This document shows positions 42,982 through 52,777 of a DNA stretch of 64,000 nt, piece by piece. Each line of letters begins with the position of its first letter. The first letter of the stretch is position 1. The stretch is taken from NCBI GenBank assembly GCA_020854035.1, contig JADZGE010000058.1, forward strand, positions 43,001 through 107,000, written 5' to 3'. A program made the translations under genes and the position numbers. Under the pieces are notes generated by a model. That model was not told the DNA's origin and searched no databases. It was given only the letters and a program-made list of their open reading frames with translations. Origin of the DNA: Burkholderiales bacterium (GTDB lineage: Bacteria > Pseudomonadota > Gammaproteobacteria > Burkholderiales > SG8-41).

Positions 42982-43198
42982 AAGCCGGGCGGCGGATTCC
43001 AGTCGCGTTGCGCGCCGCGGCGCGCGGCGGTCATTCGCCTCGCGCATGATCTCATACGGATTTCATCCTTGCCTCGTACCCGGGACTTCATGATAATCGT
43101 CCGGCGGGAGGAGCTTGCGGCCGGCATTCGACGGGATCTCCGGGTTCGACGAATGCGGCCCCGGTTGAACGCTGGATCCGGAAACGCTCGAGGTAACG

Positions 43199-43642
43199 GT
43201 GTTGGAAAAGGCTGTCGTTCGAAGCGACGTCCCCGAAACCGGCGGCCCCTTCAACCTCGGGGTGACATTCGGGCCGTTGCTGTTCATTTCGGGCCTGCCC
43301 CCGTTCACGGAAGACTATTGCGCGACGCTGCGGGCCAGTCGTGAACGCGGCGAAAGACCGCCTCCCTATGAACCGGCGCCCTTTCATGAGCAGGTGACCA
43401 TCGTGCTCGATCACGTAAAACGCGTTGCCGAAGCTGCCGGTTCGAACATGGATTGCCTGCTGAAGGTGAACGTCTGGCTGAAGGATCAGACGCGAATGGA
43501 GGAATTCGACCGGATCTATCGCACGTACTTCAGCGGGCCCGATTCGCTGCCCGCCCGCACGAGGATTCAGGCGGGCCGCACGCCGATGGATTGCGACCTG
43601 GAAGTCGAGGCGATCGGATACATCCCGGGCGCCTCGTGGTGA
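43199..43642 (+). CDS. RidA family protein
   Basis: GVTFGPLLFISGLPPF...FHEQVTIVLDHVKRVAEAAGSNMDCLLKVNVWLKDQTRMEEFDRIYRTYF...PARTRIQAGRTPMDCDLEVEAIGYIP; GTG start. Confidence 0.88.
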   Translation: MLEKAVVRSDVPETGGPFNLGVTFGPLLFISGLPPFTEDYCATLRASRERGERPPPYEPAPFHEQVTIVLDHVKRVAEAAGSNMDCLLKVNVWLKDQTRMEEFDRIYRTYFSGPDSLPARTRIQAGRTPMDCDLEVEAIGYIPGASW

Positions 43643-43736
43643 TGAGTATTCAACGCCCGAACCGGCGCGAACGAGACGATCGGAGACGCAATTCCTGCCG
43701 AATCCCGCGCTGTGCCGCGGCATTGCGGAGGAAGTC

Positions 43737-44711
43737 ATGATCGTCGAACGAAATGCAGCGCGCGGCGCGGTTTTTCTCGCGCTCCTCTGCTTTTTGGCGA
43801 GCGGCACACTCGCGCAGGAGTTTCCCGACCGGCCGATACGCTTCATCGCCGGATACCCGCCCGGCAGCCAGAGCGATACCGTCGCGCGCCTCCTGGGACA
43901 GGGGCTCACCCAGTTGTGGGGACAGCAGGTGATTGTCGATAACCGGCCGGGAGCGGCGGGAAACATTGCCGCGGAGATAACGGCAAGGGCGCAGCCCGAC
44001 GGCTACACGATGCTGCTGGTGGCGACCAACCACACCATTGTTTCGAGTCTTTACCGGAAATTGTCGTTCGACCCCGTCAGGGACTTCGAACCCGTGGCTC
44101 TGGTCTCCACCACGCCCACGATCCTGATAGTCAATCCGTCGCTGCCGGTGAAATCCGTGGCGGATTTCATCGCGTTCGCCAGGGCGAAGCCGGGCGAGCT
44201 GAGTTACGGCTCGTCCGGAACCGGCGCTTCGCCTCACCTGGTCATGGAGTTGTTCAAGACCATCGGCGGACTCGATATCGTGCACGTCCCGTACAAGGGA
44301 ATACCGCAGGCCCTCGTGGATCTGCTGGCCGGGCGGATTCATACGATGTTCTCCACCGTGGCGCCGGCGATGCCCTACGTGAGATCCGGCAAGGTCAGGG
44401 CGCTGGGGGTCTCGACCGCGGGGCGTTCGCGGGCGGCGCCGGATGTGCCGGCGATATCGGAGAGTCTGCCCGGATTCGATGCCGCGTCATGGCAGGGCGT
44501 CCTGGTGCCGGCGGCAACGCCCAAACGAATCGTTCAACGGCTTAACGCCGCGATCGTCAGGATCGTGCGCACGCCCGAAGTCAACCAGCGCATGGTCGCG
44601 TTGGGCTATAACCCCGTCGGGAGCACCCCTGACGAGCTTGGCGCCTTCATCCGGTCGGAAACGACGAAGTGGTCCAAGGTCGCCAAGGCCTCGGGAGCCC
44701 GTCTGGATTAG
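43737..44711 (+). CDS. Bug/TctC family periplasmic solute receptor
   Basis: FPDRPIRFIAGYPPGSQSDTVARLLGQGL, DNRPGAAGNIAAEITARAQPDGYTMLL, VHVPYKGIPQALVD. Confidence 0.92.
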   Translation: MIVERNAARGAVFLALLCFLASGTLAQEFPDRPIRFIAGYPPGSQSDTVARLLGQGLTQLWGQQVIVDNRPGAAGNIAAEITARAQPDGYTMLLVATNHTIVSSLYRKLSFDPVRDFEPVALVSTTPTILIVNPSLPVKSVADFIAFARAKPGELSYGSSGTGASPHLVMELFKTIGGLDIVHVPYKGIPQALVDLLAGRIHTMFSTVAPAMPYVRSGKVRALGVSTAGRSRAAPDVPAISESLPGFDAASWQGVLVPAATPKRIVQRLNAAIVRIVRTPEVNQRMVALGYNPVGSTPDELGAFIRSETTKWSKVAKASGARLD

Positions 44712-44756
44712 TTGCGGACCCCGGACGCGCGCAGTCTGCGGGTATCCGGGAGCGAC

Positions 44757-45359
44757 ATGCCGGTCGAGATGAACGACATCGCGCATGCCATGCAGACCGT
44801 CGAGCTTGCCGGGGCGGATTACGAACATACCCCGAGTCTCGATGGCGTAGTCGACGGGGTCGTCATCAAGTACACAGCGCGGCCGGTCACGGAGATTTTC
44901 GGCAGCATGATCGGCGGGCGCAGCTTCGAGGCGTGCGAGTTTTCTCTCTCCAGCCATATTCCTCTCAAGGACCGCGGCGCCGAGTGGCTGGAAGCAATAC
45001 CGGTATTCCCCAACCGCGGTTTCCGCCACGGCACGCTTGTCGTAAGACGTGAGAGCGACCTCGTCGATCCTGTCCAGCTTCGCGGCCGGAAGATCGGAGT
45101 CTTTCATGCGTATGCCGGCGCCAAGGCGAGCGCCTACGGGAGGCGCGTGGGTGCAACGATGATCCCCTGGGGCAAACGCATGTCGACCGACGTGTTCGAT
45201 TTCTTCGGTGGCGATCCGTTGCCGTACGGGCTCACGGAAGCCAATCGAAAGGTGATTGCCAAGCTGGTCGAGTACCTGCACGAACAGAAGCTGATATCGG
45301 GCAGACCGGACGTCGACGCCTTGTTCGTGCGAGGCAGCATGGCATACCGGGAACGGTGA
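44757..45359 (+). pseudogene. 4,5-dihydroxyphthalate-decarboxylase-like (PBP2-fold) protein with apparent in-frame internal deletion
   Basis: N-terminus GVVDGVVIKYTARPVTEIFGSMIGGRSFEACEFSLSSHI...EAIPVFPNRGFRHGTLVVRRESDLVDPVQLRGRKIGV is followed directly by C-terminal-type MIPWGKRMSTDVFDFFGGDPLPYGLTEANRKVIAKLVEYLHEQKLI; 201 aa against roughly 320 expected. Confidence 0.6.
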
Positions 45360-45471
45360 TACGGCGGGCGGCCCGCTGTAGTCCGACGGGTCGAGCGGGT
45401 GCGCGCCGGTGACACCCCGACGCGGGAGGCCGCCGGAGAATTCCCGCCCGGGCGCAAGTAGAATTCGCGCC

Positions 45472-46260
45472 ATGCCCATCGATACGCGCCATCCCCGGCA
45501 GATCCGGGAGGACATCCGCAACGGCCGCCTGCGCGGGGTCACGGCGGGACTCGGCCGCAACTACGTCCAGGCGAATCTCGCCGTCCTGCCGAAGGAGCAC
45601 GCCTACGATTTCCTGCTCTTCTGCCAGCGCAATCCGCGTGCCTGTCCCATCGTCGAAGTGACCGACGCGGGATCCCCGGAGCCCGTGGCGGTCGCGCCCG
45701 GGGCCGATGTCCGGACCGACATATCGCGCTTTCGCATCTACCGTCACGGGGAACTTGCCGGGGAAGTGACCGACGCGCGGCCGTACTGGCGCGATGACCT
45801 CGTCGCCTTCCTGCTCGGCTGCTCGTTCACTTTCGAGTGGGCGATGATCGAGGCGGGCGTGCGGTTGTGGCACGTCGAGCACGGGAAGGGCGTCGCGATG
45901 TGGTCGACCTCGATCCCGTGCCGGCCGGCGGGCATTTTCCATGGTCCCATGGTGGTTTCGATGCGGCCGATCCGGGGCGGCGATCTCGCGAGGGCGGTCA
46001 CGGCGAGCGCGCGCTTTCCCGGCGCCCACGGCGCGCCCGTACACATCGGCGACCCGGCCGCGATCGGCATCCGTGACATCGCCCGGCCCGACTGGGGCGA
46101 CCCGCAGGAGATCGCGCCGGGCGACGTGCCCGTCTTCTGGGCCTGCGGGGTCACGCCGCAGGCCGTCGCGCTCGCCTCGAAGCTGCCGTTCATGATCACG
46201 CACAGTCCGGGGCACATGTTCATCACCGATCTCCCCAACTCCGCCCTCGCCGCGCTGTGA
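45472..46260 (+). CDS. DUF1445 putative hydro-lyase/D-glutamate cyclase-like family protein
   Basis: RLRGVTAGLGRNYVQANLAVLPKEHAYDFLLFCQRNPRACPIVEVTDAGSPEP...FLLGCSFTFEWAMIEAG...PVFWACGVTPQAVALASKLPFMITHSPGHMFITDL. Confidence 0.92.
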   Translation: MPIDTRHPRQIREDIRNGRLRGVTAGLGRNYVQANLAVLPKEHAYDFLLFCQRNPRACPIVEVTDAGSPEPVAVAPGADVRTDISRFRIYRHGELAGEVTDARPYWRDDLVAFLLGCSFTFEWAMIEAGVRLWHVEHGKGVAMWSTSIPCRPAGIFHGPMVVSMRPIRGGDLARAVTASARFPGAHGAPVHIGDPAAIGIRDIARPDWGDPQEIAPGDVPVFWACGVTPQAVALASKLPFMITHSPGHMFITDLPNSALAAL

Positions 46261-46973
46261 GCGTCGCGTTCCGCCCGGCGGGTGATCTCGCGCTGCTCAT
46301 CGAGTTCGAGGAGGAAATCAGCGTGCGCGTGAACTCGCGCGTGCGCATGCTCGAAGCCCTCATCCGGGAGGCACGGATCGCGGGAGTCGTCGAGACGGTG
46401 CCGGCGTTTCGCTCGCTCCTCGTGCACTACGATCCGCTGCGCGTCGATGAGGAGACGCTGCGCGCGTCGATCTCGAGCCTGCTGCCGCAAACCGGGAGCG
46501 CGAAGCCGCCGGCGTCGCGTCGCGTCGAGATCCCGTGCTGCTACGACGACCCCGAGCTTGGATTCGAACTCGCCGCGGCCGCCCGGAGCCTCGGCATGTC
46601 CGCGTCCGGGCTGGCCGAGCTGCACAGCAGCGATGCCCACCTCGTGTACTTCCTCGGGTTCGCGCCGGGACAGCCGTACCTCACCGGCACGGCGCGGCAG
46701 ATCGCGATTCCGCGCCTCGAGACTCCGCGCACGACCACTCCGGCGGGCAGCGTCGGGATCGGCGGCATCCAGTCCTGCATCTACGCCGTCGCGAGCCCCG
46801 GCGGCTTCTGGGTGCTCGGCCGCACGCCGCTGGCGATCTACGATCCGGCCGCACCCGACCCGGTCCTGCTGCGCCCGGGAGATATCGTGACGTTCAGAAG
46901 AATCGAGCGCGCCGAGTACGAGCGCATCGGCGCCGCGGTCGCCGCGCGCACCTACCGTCCCGCAATCACGTGA
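46257..46973 (+). CDS. pxpB: 5-oxoprolinase subunit B (KipI family)
   Basis: GTGA overlap with the DUF1445 stop; AFRPAGDLALLIEFEEEISVRVNSRV...IPCCYDDPELGFEL...VYFLGFAPGQPYLTG...TPAGSVGIGGIQSCIYAVASPGGFWVLGRTPL. Confidence 0.92.
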   Translation: MSVAFRPAGDLALLIEFEEEISVRVNSRVRMLEALIREARIAGVVETVPAFRSLLVHYDPLRVDEETLRASISSLLPQTGSAKPPASRRVEIPCCYDDPELGFELAAAARSLGMSASGLAELHSSDAHLVYFLGFAPGQPYLTGTARQIAIPRLETPRTTTPAGSVGIGGIQSCIYAVASPGGFWVLGRTPLAIYDPAAPDPVLLRPGDIVTFRRIERAEYERIGAAVAARTYRPAIT

Positions 46974-47905
46974 TCGGTATCCTCGACGCGGGCGCGCACA
47001 CGAGCGTTCAGGATCTTGGCCGGCCCGGCCAGCTCTGCTACGGCATACCGCCGTCGGGAGCGGTCGACCGCTACGCCTTCGTCCTCGCCAATCGCCTGGT
47101 CGGCAATGCCGACGGCGCGGCCGCCCTGGAATGCACCCTCCTCGGTCCCCGCTTCGAGGTGGACGCGCCGTGCGCGATGGCGGTGACCGGCGCGCCGATG
47201 CCCGTGACCGTCAACGGCTTCGAAGCCCCCGGCTGGACCACGCTGCCACTCAAGCCGGGAGATGTCGTGAAGCTCGGCTCGGCCCGCTCCGGCGTGCGGA
47301 GCTACGTCGCTTTTTCGGGCGGCGTGGATGTTCCCGTCGTGATGGGCTCGCGGTCGACCTACGTGCGGGGCAGGCTCGGCGGATTCGAGGGGCGTGCGCT
47401 GCGGAAAGGGGATCGGCTGCGGATATTCGCGGCGTGCCCGCCTCCGGCGCGGCGCATCGTCCGGCACGCGCTGCCCGACTACGAGGCCGAACCGGCGGTC
47501 CGCGTGGTCCTCGGACCCCAGGCGGATCGTTTCGCACCGGATGGCGTTGCCGCGCTGCTCGGTAACCCGTACGAGATGCTGCCCCAGTCGGATCGCATGG
47601 GCGCGCGCTTGCGCGGAGCGCGGATCGCCCACTCGCGGGGTCACGACATCATCTCGGACGGCATCGCGGCGGGCTCGATCCAGGTCCCGGGCGACTGCCA
47701 GCCCATCGTCCTTCTCGCCGACCGGCAATCCACCGGGGGCTACCCGAAGCTTGCGACGGTCTGTTCCTTCGATCTCGGGCGCGTCGCACAGGTGCGGCCC
47801 GGGCGATCGCTCCGTTTCCGCGCGGTCACCCTCGGGGAAGCGCATGAACTCTTGCGTAAGTCGTGCGCCGTACTCGCGTCCGAGTTACACGAGACTGTCC
47901 GCTGA
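46970..47905 (+). CDS. pxpC: 5-oxoprolinase subunit C (KipA, biotin-dependent carboxyltransferase family)
   Basis: GTG at 46970 overlapping the pxpB stop; GILDAGAHTSVQDLGRPGQLCYGIPPSGAVDRYAFVLANRLVGNADGAAALE, YVAFSGGVDVPVVMGSRSTYVRGRLGGFEGRAL. Confidence 0.92.
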   Translation: MIGILDAGAHTSVQDLGRPGQLCYGIPPSGAVDRYAFVLANRLVGNADGAAALECTLLGPRFEVDAPCAMAVTGAPMPVTVNGFEAPGWTTLPLKPGDVVKLGSARSGVRSYVAFSGGVDVPVVMGSRSTYVRGRLGGFEGRALRKGDRLRIFAACPPPARRIVRHALPDYEAEPAVRVVLGPQADRFAPDGVAALLGNPYEMLPQSDRMGARLRGARIAHSRGHDIISDGIAAGSIQVPGDCQPIVLLADRQSTGGYPKLATVCSFDLGRVAQVRPGRSLRFRAVTLGEAHELLRKSCAVLASELHETVR

Positions 47906-48067
47906 GCGCGGGCGCCGGCCACCCGGGGCGCGGCGCCGGCGATTCGCCGGGGCGTCGCGCCACGACGATTCATTTCGTCGATCTCGAACCGCATGGCATT
48001 CAACCCATGATTCGTGGCGGGCGCAAGATGGCGAGCGGCAAGCGATCGTCAACCGTCCGCCGAACGC

Positions 48068-49048
48068 TCAGCAAAGCACCGACAGGGAAACCGGCCCCTT
48101 CGTTTCGATCGACCGCAATATCGCCTCGAGCGTGGCGACGTCGGCAAGCATGTGTTCGACGGGGATCGGGTAGGGTTGCCGGCCCGCCACGGCATCCGCG
48201 AACGCTTCGAGCTCGCAGCGCAGCGCATCGACCGGCTCGAAGCTGAGATGCCGCGGCCGGGCGCCGCAGGCGCGGAGCACCAGGTCGTTCTGCTCCAGCG
48301 CCTCGGCCGAGCCTTCCGTTCCGAACACGTGCACCCGCCAGTACTGGGGCGTGGTGCGAACCGCGCACAGCACCCCGCTCACGTCGTTCTCGAACTGGAG
48401 CAGCACGGAAACGGTATCGACCGGCTCCGGCCGCGGCGGTCGCTCGATCAGCCGGGCGTGGACCGAGCGCACCGGGCCGACCAGATTGACGAACGCATCG
48501 AGCACGTGCACGCCCGTCGCGGTCATGCCCCCGCCGGGCGACTCGGTGGCGAGCTCGCGCCAGCCCGCGTAGAAGTTGCGAGTGGTCTCGTTGCTGAAAT
48601 GCCCCTCGACGTGAAGGATTTCGCCCAGCTCGCCGCTCTCGACCACGCGCTTCAGCTCCCGCATCGACGGCCAGAATCGCTTGTCGTGTCCCAGCCCGAG
48701 CGGCACGCCGGCCGCCCCGCACGCTTCGACCGCGCGCACGGCATCGGCTCGCCTCAACGCCAGCGGCTTCTCGCAGAACACCGCCTTGCGCGCGGCCGCC
48801 GCCGCGATGATCTGTCCGGCGTGCAGCGAGTGCGGCGTGGTCAGAACGACCGCCTGAACCGCCGCGTCGGCGAGCGCGCCTTCCAGGTCGGTCGAGATCT
48901 CGAGACCGTGCCGGCCGGCGAACTCCCGCGCGGCTTCCGGCCGCCGCGCGACACAGCGAACGAAGCGCAGGCGCTCGCTCCTGCCCTGTACCGCATCGAC
49001 GATGTTTCTTCCCCATCGGCCGAGACCGACGATCGCCGCATTGATCAA
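48068..49048 (-). CDS. Gfo/Idh/MocA family oxidoreductase
   Basis: INAAIVGLGRWGRNIVDAVQ, AVFCEKPLALRRADAVRAVEAC, GHDKRFWPSMRELKRVVESGELGEILHVEGHFS; likely TTG start. Confidence 0.9.
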   Translation of the reverse strand: MINAAIVGLGRWGRNIVDAVQGRSERLRFVRCVARRPEAAREFAGRHGLEISTDLEGALADAAVQAVVLTTPHSLHAGQIIAAAAARKAVFCEKPLALRRADAVRAVEACGAAGVPLGLGHDKRFWPSMRELKRVVESGELGEILHVEGHFSNETTRNFYAGWRELATESPGGGMTATGVHVLDAFVNLVGPVRSVHARLIERPPRPEPVDTVSVLLQFENDVSGVLCAVRTTPQYWRVHVFGTEGSAEALEQNDLVLRACGARPRHLSFEPVDALRCELEAFADAVAGRQPYPIPVEHMLADVATLEAILRSIETKGPVSLSVLC

Positions 49049-49457
49049 AGCGCGCTCCCGTGGATTGCCCGCCGCAACTATACCGCAGCCGCGCGCGGCG
49101 CCATGCAGCCGTCCCCGCCCGGGGCGTGCCGCGCCGGCAGTGGATCGCGTGCCGGCCGGGGACCTTTTCCGCGACGACAACCGCACTGGATGCCGGCTCG
49201 CATTCGCCCTGCGGCGCGGGGAGGCTACACGCAACCTGCGGACAGGGGGAGGCGGGCGCCGGGCGGACCATCCCCTGGCGGGGCGTGCGGCGGGGGTTGC
49301 GTAGCGTAACCGGGATATGTCACGCTTTGCGCCGATTGTGCCGCGAGCACGCCATGGATCGCCCGTGGCCACCCGCGCGTATGATCGCACGCCGGTAACT
49401 GCTCGTCCCCGTGCGTGGTGACACCAATGGTTGCGTCTCGACGCAGGGAGTCACGAC

Positions 49458-50024
49458 ATGATGCACAGACCCGTTTTCCTCGCGCTACTCGGCCTCGGCG
49501 TGCCGGCCATCGCGGCGGATACTCGTTACACGCTGGACAACAGCCACACCTACCCGCGCTGGGAAGCAAGCCACTTCGGCTTCTCGACCCACCGCGGACA
49601 GTTCAACAAGACGAGCGGCAGGCTGGTGCTCGACCCGGACGCCGGCAGCGGCAGCATCGAGGTGACGGTGGAGACGGCTTCGGTCAGCACCGGCGACGCC
49701 AAGTTCGACGCGCATCTGAAGTCCGCGGATTTTTTCGACACGGCGAACCATCCCGCGATGACGTTCAAGTCGAATATGATGAAGTTCGAGGGTGGCAAGC
49801 CGGTCTCCGCGACGGGAGATTTCACCATGCTAGGCGTGACGCGGCCGGTGACGCTGCGCATCGCGCAGGTGAAGTGCGCCATGCATCCGATCGTCAAGAA
49901 GGAGGCCTGCGGCGCGGAAGTGACGGGCACCGTCAGGCGCTCGGCTCACGGCATGAAATTCGGCATCCCGGGGTTGAGCGACGACATCAAGTTGACGATC
50001 CAGGTCGAAGCCATCAAGGACTGA
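49458..50024 (+). CDS. YceI family periplasmic protein
   Basis: Signal peptide, TRYTLDNSHTYPRWEASHFGFSTHRGQFNKTSGRLVLD, DFFDTANHPAMTFKS, GDFTMLGVTRPVTLRI. Confidence 0.93.
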   Translation: MMHRPVFLALLGLGVPAIAADTRYTLDNSHTYPRWEASHFGFSTHRGQFNKTSGRLVLDPDAGSGSIEVTVETASVSTGDAKFDAHLKSADFFDTANHPAMTFKSNMMKFEGGKPVSATGDFTMLGVTRPVTLRIAQVKCAMHPIVKKEACGAEVTGTVRRSAHGMKFGIPGLSDDIKLTIQVEAIKD

Positions 50025-50446
50025 GATCCGCCGCGCGAGTAGACCCTTCCCTGGCTTCGTTACGGACTGCCGGTCGCCGGAGGTGGGGCCACGCGGCGCC
50101 CTCTTCGGGGTGATTCCAGTCCGCGGCAAGGGCCGGTTCGCCGAGCAGGGCGCCCGCGTCAACCTGGCCGGCCCTGTCCTCGTCGAGGATCGTGACGACC
50201 GCGCGCCGCGGCGCGGCCTCGAACAGGCGGGCCGCGAGATAGCCAACTGCCTGACCGGGGCAGTACCCTTGACGGATGGACGTGCAATCTTCAGCATTGA
50301 AGACTTCGCGTCCGCCCGCATCAACCGGAAGGATGGAACGCTCGTCGAGCCGCACCCATGTGCCACCGCCGTGCCACTCGCTGATTCCGTGCGCTGCAGG
50401 ATTGCCTTTTCCCGCCAGGTAGCGTAGCAAGGCCGAAAGGTCACGA
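50014..50446 (-). CDS. Possible small hypothetical protein divergent from the BTAD regulator
   Basis: RDLSALLRYLAGKGNPAAHGISEWHGGGTWVRLDERSILPVDAGGREVFNAEDCTSIRQGYCPGQAVGYLAARLFEA...; protein-like composition but no clear start codon or family. Confidence 0.35.
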
Positions 50447-50448
50447 AC

Positions 50449-52746
50449 ATGCCGGATCCGGGCGAAAAAATGGCGAACGGGTGGGGTACTACCCTGGGCG
50501 CAAGACGGCGAACCGACGCAGTCGAACCCGCATGGGCCGCGAACGGGCACTTCGCGATTGACGCGGACCGGCGCATCGTCGAATGGGACGACGCGATGGC
50601 GCGCCTGCTCGGCATGTCGCGAGAGGAGGCGCTGGGCACCTCTTGTAACTGCGCGATCGGCGGCAAGAACGATTTCGGTCGTGACGTGTGCGGGTCGGCC
50701 TGTGCCGCCTTGCGGAGACTGGCCGCGGGGAACGTCGCCGGCACATCGCGGTTGCTCGTACGCAGGATCGACGGCCAGCGCCTTCGGCTGGCTTGTGACC
50801 TCACGACTCTTCCATCCGGCGGCGCGCTGGGGAGGCTGCATCCCGCCGACGATGCGGGGCCCGATCTCGCTCACGACCTCGCCGGCATCGCGGCGCTCGC
50901 CACGCGTGTGTCGGAGGAGCCGTTGCAGCAGGGCCTGCGCCTCACGCTCGATTTCCTGCTGCACGCGACCGCCGCCGACGCCGGCGAGGCGTTTCTCGCG
51001 GAGCCGCATGGCCGCGGCATGGTGCGCACCTGCCACCGCGGCTGCTTCGGGCGCGTGTTCGACGAGTTGCTGCGCTTCGATCCCGGCGAAGGCTTCCCCG
51101 GCCTTGTGCTCTCGCACGGCCGGCCGGTCTACACCGAGCACCTTCCGCAGGACGCGCGGTTCCTGCGCACGCACGTAAAGCAGGAAGGGTTCAGCACCTA
51201 CGTGTGCAGCCCGCTCTCCAGCCGCAGCGATACCCTCGGATGCCTCGCGCTCGCCTTCCGCCGCTCCGACATCGATCTCGAGCGCGTGCTCAATCTGCTG
51301 CGCTGGGCCGGCACACCGATGGGGCTCGCGGCCGACACGGCGCTCGCCCGGCTGCGCGACGCGGCAGGAACCCCGCTGCAGGGTGCGGGAGACGATCCAT
51401 GGCGGCGGCTGCCGCAGGCACTGCGGGCCGTGCTGCAGCAGATGGTGCGAACGAGTCGCGCCGATGGCGGCGAGCTCTACCTGCCGTGGCCGGACCTGGA
51501 GGTACGCGCGCTCGTGCCGGATGCCGCCGCCGTGCCGCGCTGCCCGACGATGAGCGCGGGCACGATCCGGCGCTGTCCGGGCTTCGACACCGGCACGAGC
51601 ACCCTCCTGCACGGCCGCCGCGTGAGCTGGCCGGCCGCGTGCCGCGGCGCTCCGCGCCCGGGTGGCGCCTGGTGCTGCATCCCGATGTCCTGCGAAGGCG
51701 AGTCGCTGGGCATGATCCGCCTGCGCTATCGCCGCCTGCGTCCGTCGCCGCCGCACGAGAACATCGCCCCGCTCGAGGGGATCGCTTCGCTCGCCGCGGA
51801 GAAACTGCGCGAGCTGCGCGGCCGGATCGCCCGGACTCCCCGCGCGGACACGGCGCTGCACGAGTGGCTGCAACGCGCGGTGGAGGTACCGGGAACGGGC
51901 ACGCCGGCGCGAGCCCCGCGGCGCGCTTTGCCCGTCCCCGGCGGCGCGCGCTGCGACGGGGCGCGCCTCGAGATCCGCTGCTTTGCTCGCCTGGAACTCA
52001 TGGTGGAGGGCGCCCGGGTCGCCCCGGCAGCAATCCGGCGCAAGCGGGTCCTGACGCTGCTCGGCATCCTGCTCACCCATCACGATCAGCCGCAATCCCG
52101 GGACGCGCTGATCGAGATGCTGTGGCCAGGCGCGGATCCGCAAGTGCGCAGCGGGCAGTTCCACGTGCTGGTCCACGAGCTGCGCAGGCTGCTCGATCCC
52201 GCAGGCCGTGCGAACGAGCACCCGTACGTGCGCAATCGGGCCGACCGTTACGCATTCGATACGCAATCGCCGTGCTGGATCGACACGCTGGAATTCCGCA
52301 CGCTGCTCGAGCTCGGGCGCAAGGCGGAAGCCGCGAACGAGCTGCAAGCCGCGATCGGGGCCTACGAGTCGGCCGCCGATCTCTATCGGGGCGACTACCT
52401 GCAGGACGAACCGTTCGCTCAGTGGTGCTGGCAGACGCGCGAGCAGTTGCGCGAGGCCTGCCTCGGCATGCTCAACCGGCTGACGGCGCTGTCGGGAAGG
52501 CTTGGACACTGGGAGAAGAGCGCGGCATGGTCGCGGCGCGCGCTGCTGCTCGACCCGTTGCGCGAGGAGATGCATCGTGCGCTGATGTACGCACTGTGGG
52601 CGGCGGGGCGGCGCGACGAGGCCGCACGGCAGTACGAGGCATGCGCACACCTGCTGCGCGAGCAGCTCGACCTCGCTCCGCTCCCCGAAACCGAGCAGCT
52701 CTTCGCGCGCATCCGCGCCGCCCCCCGGCCCGATGCCGGCCACTGA
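50449..52746 (+). CDS. PAS-GAF sensor regulator with C-terminal BTAD/SARP-like transcriptional activator domain
   Basis: PAS: GHFAIDADRRIVEWDDAMARLLGMSREEALGTSCNCAIGGKNDFGRDVCGSAC; two GAF-like regions; C-terminal ARLELMVEGARVAPAAIRRKRVLTLLGILLTHHDQPQSRDALIEMLWPGADPQVRSGQFHVLVHELRRLLDP and BTAD helices. Confidence 0.85.
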   Translation: MPDPGEKMANGWGTTLGARRRTDAVEPAWAANGHFAIDADRRIVEWDDAMARLLGMSREEALGTSCNCAIGGKNDFGRDVCGSACAALRRLAAGNVAGTSRLLVRRIDGQRLRLACDLTTLPSGGALGRLHPADDAGPDLAHDLAGIAALATRVSEEPLQQGLRLTLDFLLHATAADAGEAFLAEPHGRGMVRTCHRGCFGRVFDELLRFDPGEGFPGLVLSHGRPVYTEHLPQDARFLRTHVKQEGFSTYVCSPLSSRSDTLGCLALAFRRSDIDLERVLNLLRWAGTPMGLAADTALARLRDAAGTPLQGAGDDPWRRLPQALRAVLQQMVRTSRADGGELYLPWPDLEVRALVPDAAAVPRCPTMSAGTIRRCPGFDTGTSTLLHGRRVSWPAACRGAPRPGGAWCCIPMSCEGESLGMIRLRYRRLRPSPPHENIAPLEGIASLAAEKLRELRGRIARTPRADTALHEWLQRAVEVPGTGTPARAPRRALPVPGGARCDGARLEIRCFARLELMVEGARVAPAAIRRKRVLTLLGILLTHHDQPQSRDALIEMLWPGADPQVRSGQFHVLVHELRRLLDPAGRANEHPYVRNRADRYAFDTQSPCWIDTLEFRTLLELGRKAEAANELQAAIGAYESAADLYRGDYLQDEPFAQWCWQTREQLREACLGMLNRLTALSGRLGHWEKSAAWSRRALLLDPLREEMHRALMYALWAAGRRDEAARQYEACAHLLREQLDLAPLPETEQLFARIRAAPRPDAGH

Positions 52747-52777
52747 GCGCCGCACGAAGACTCCCCCCTTCAGCCCC

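Noticed and set aside
50447-52755. Upper part of the 913-aa minus-strand ORF opposite the BTAD regulator
   Set aside because: Antisense mirror ORF; Arg/Ala/Pro-rich with no family features. Only the segment below 50446 was kept, at low confidence.
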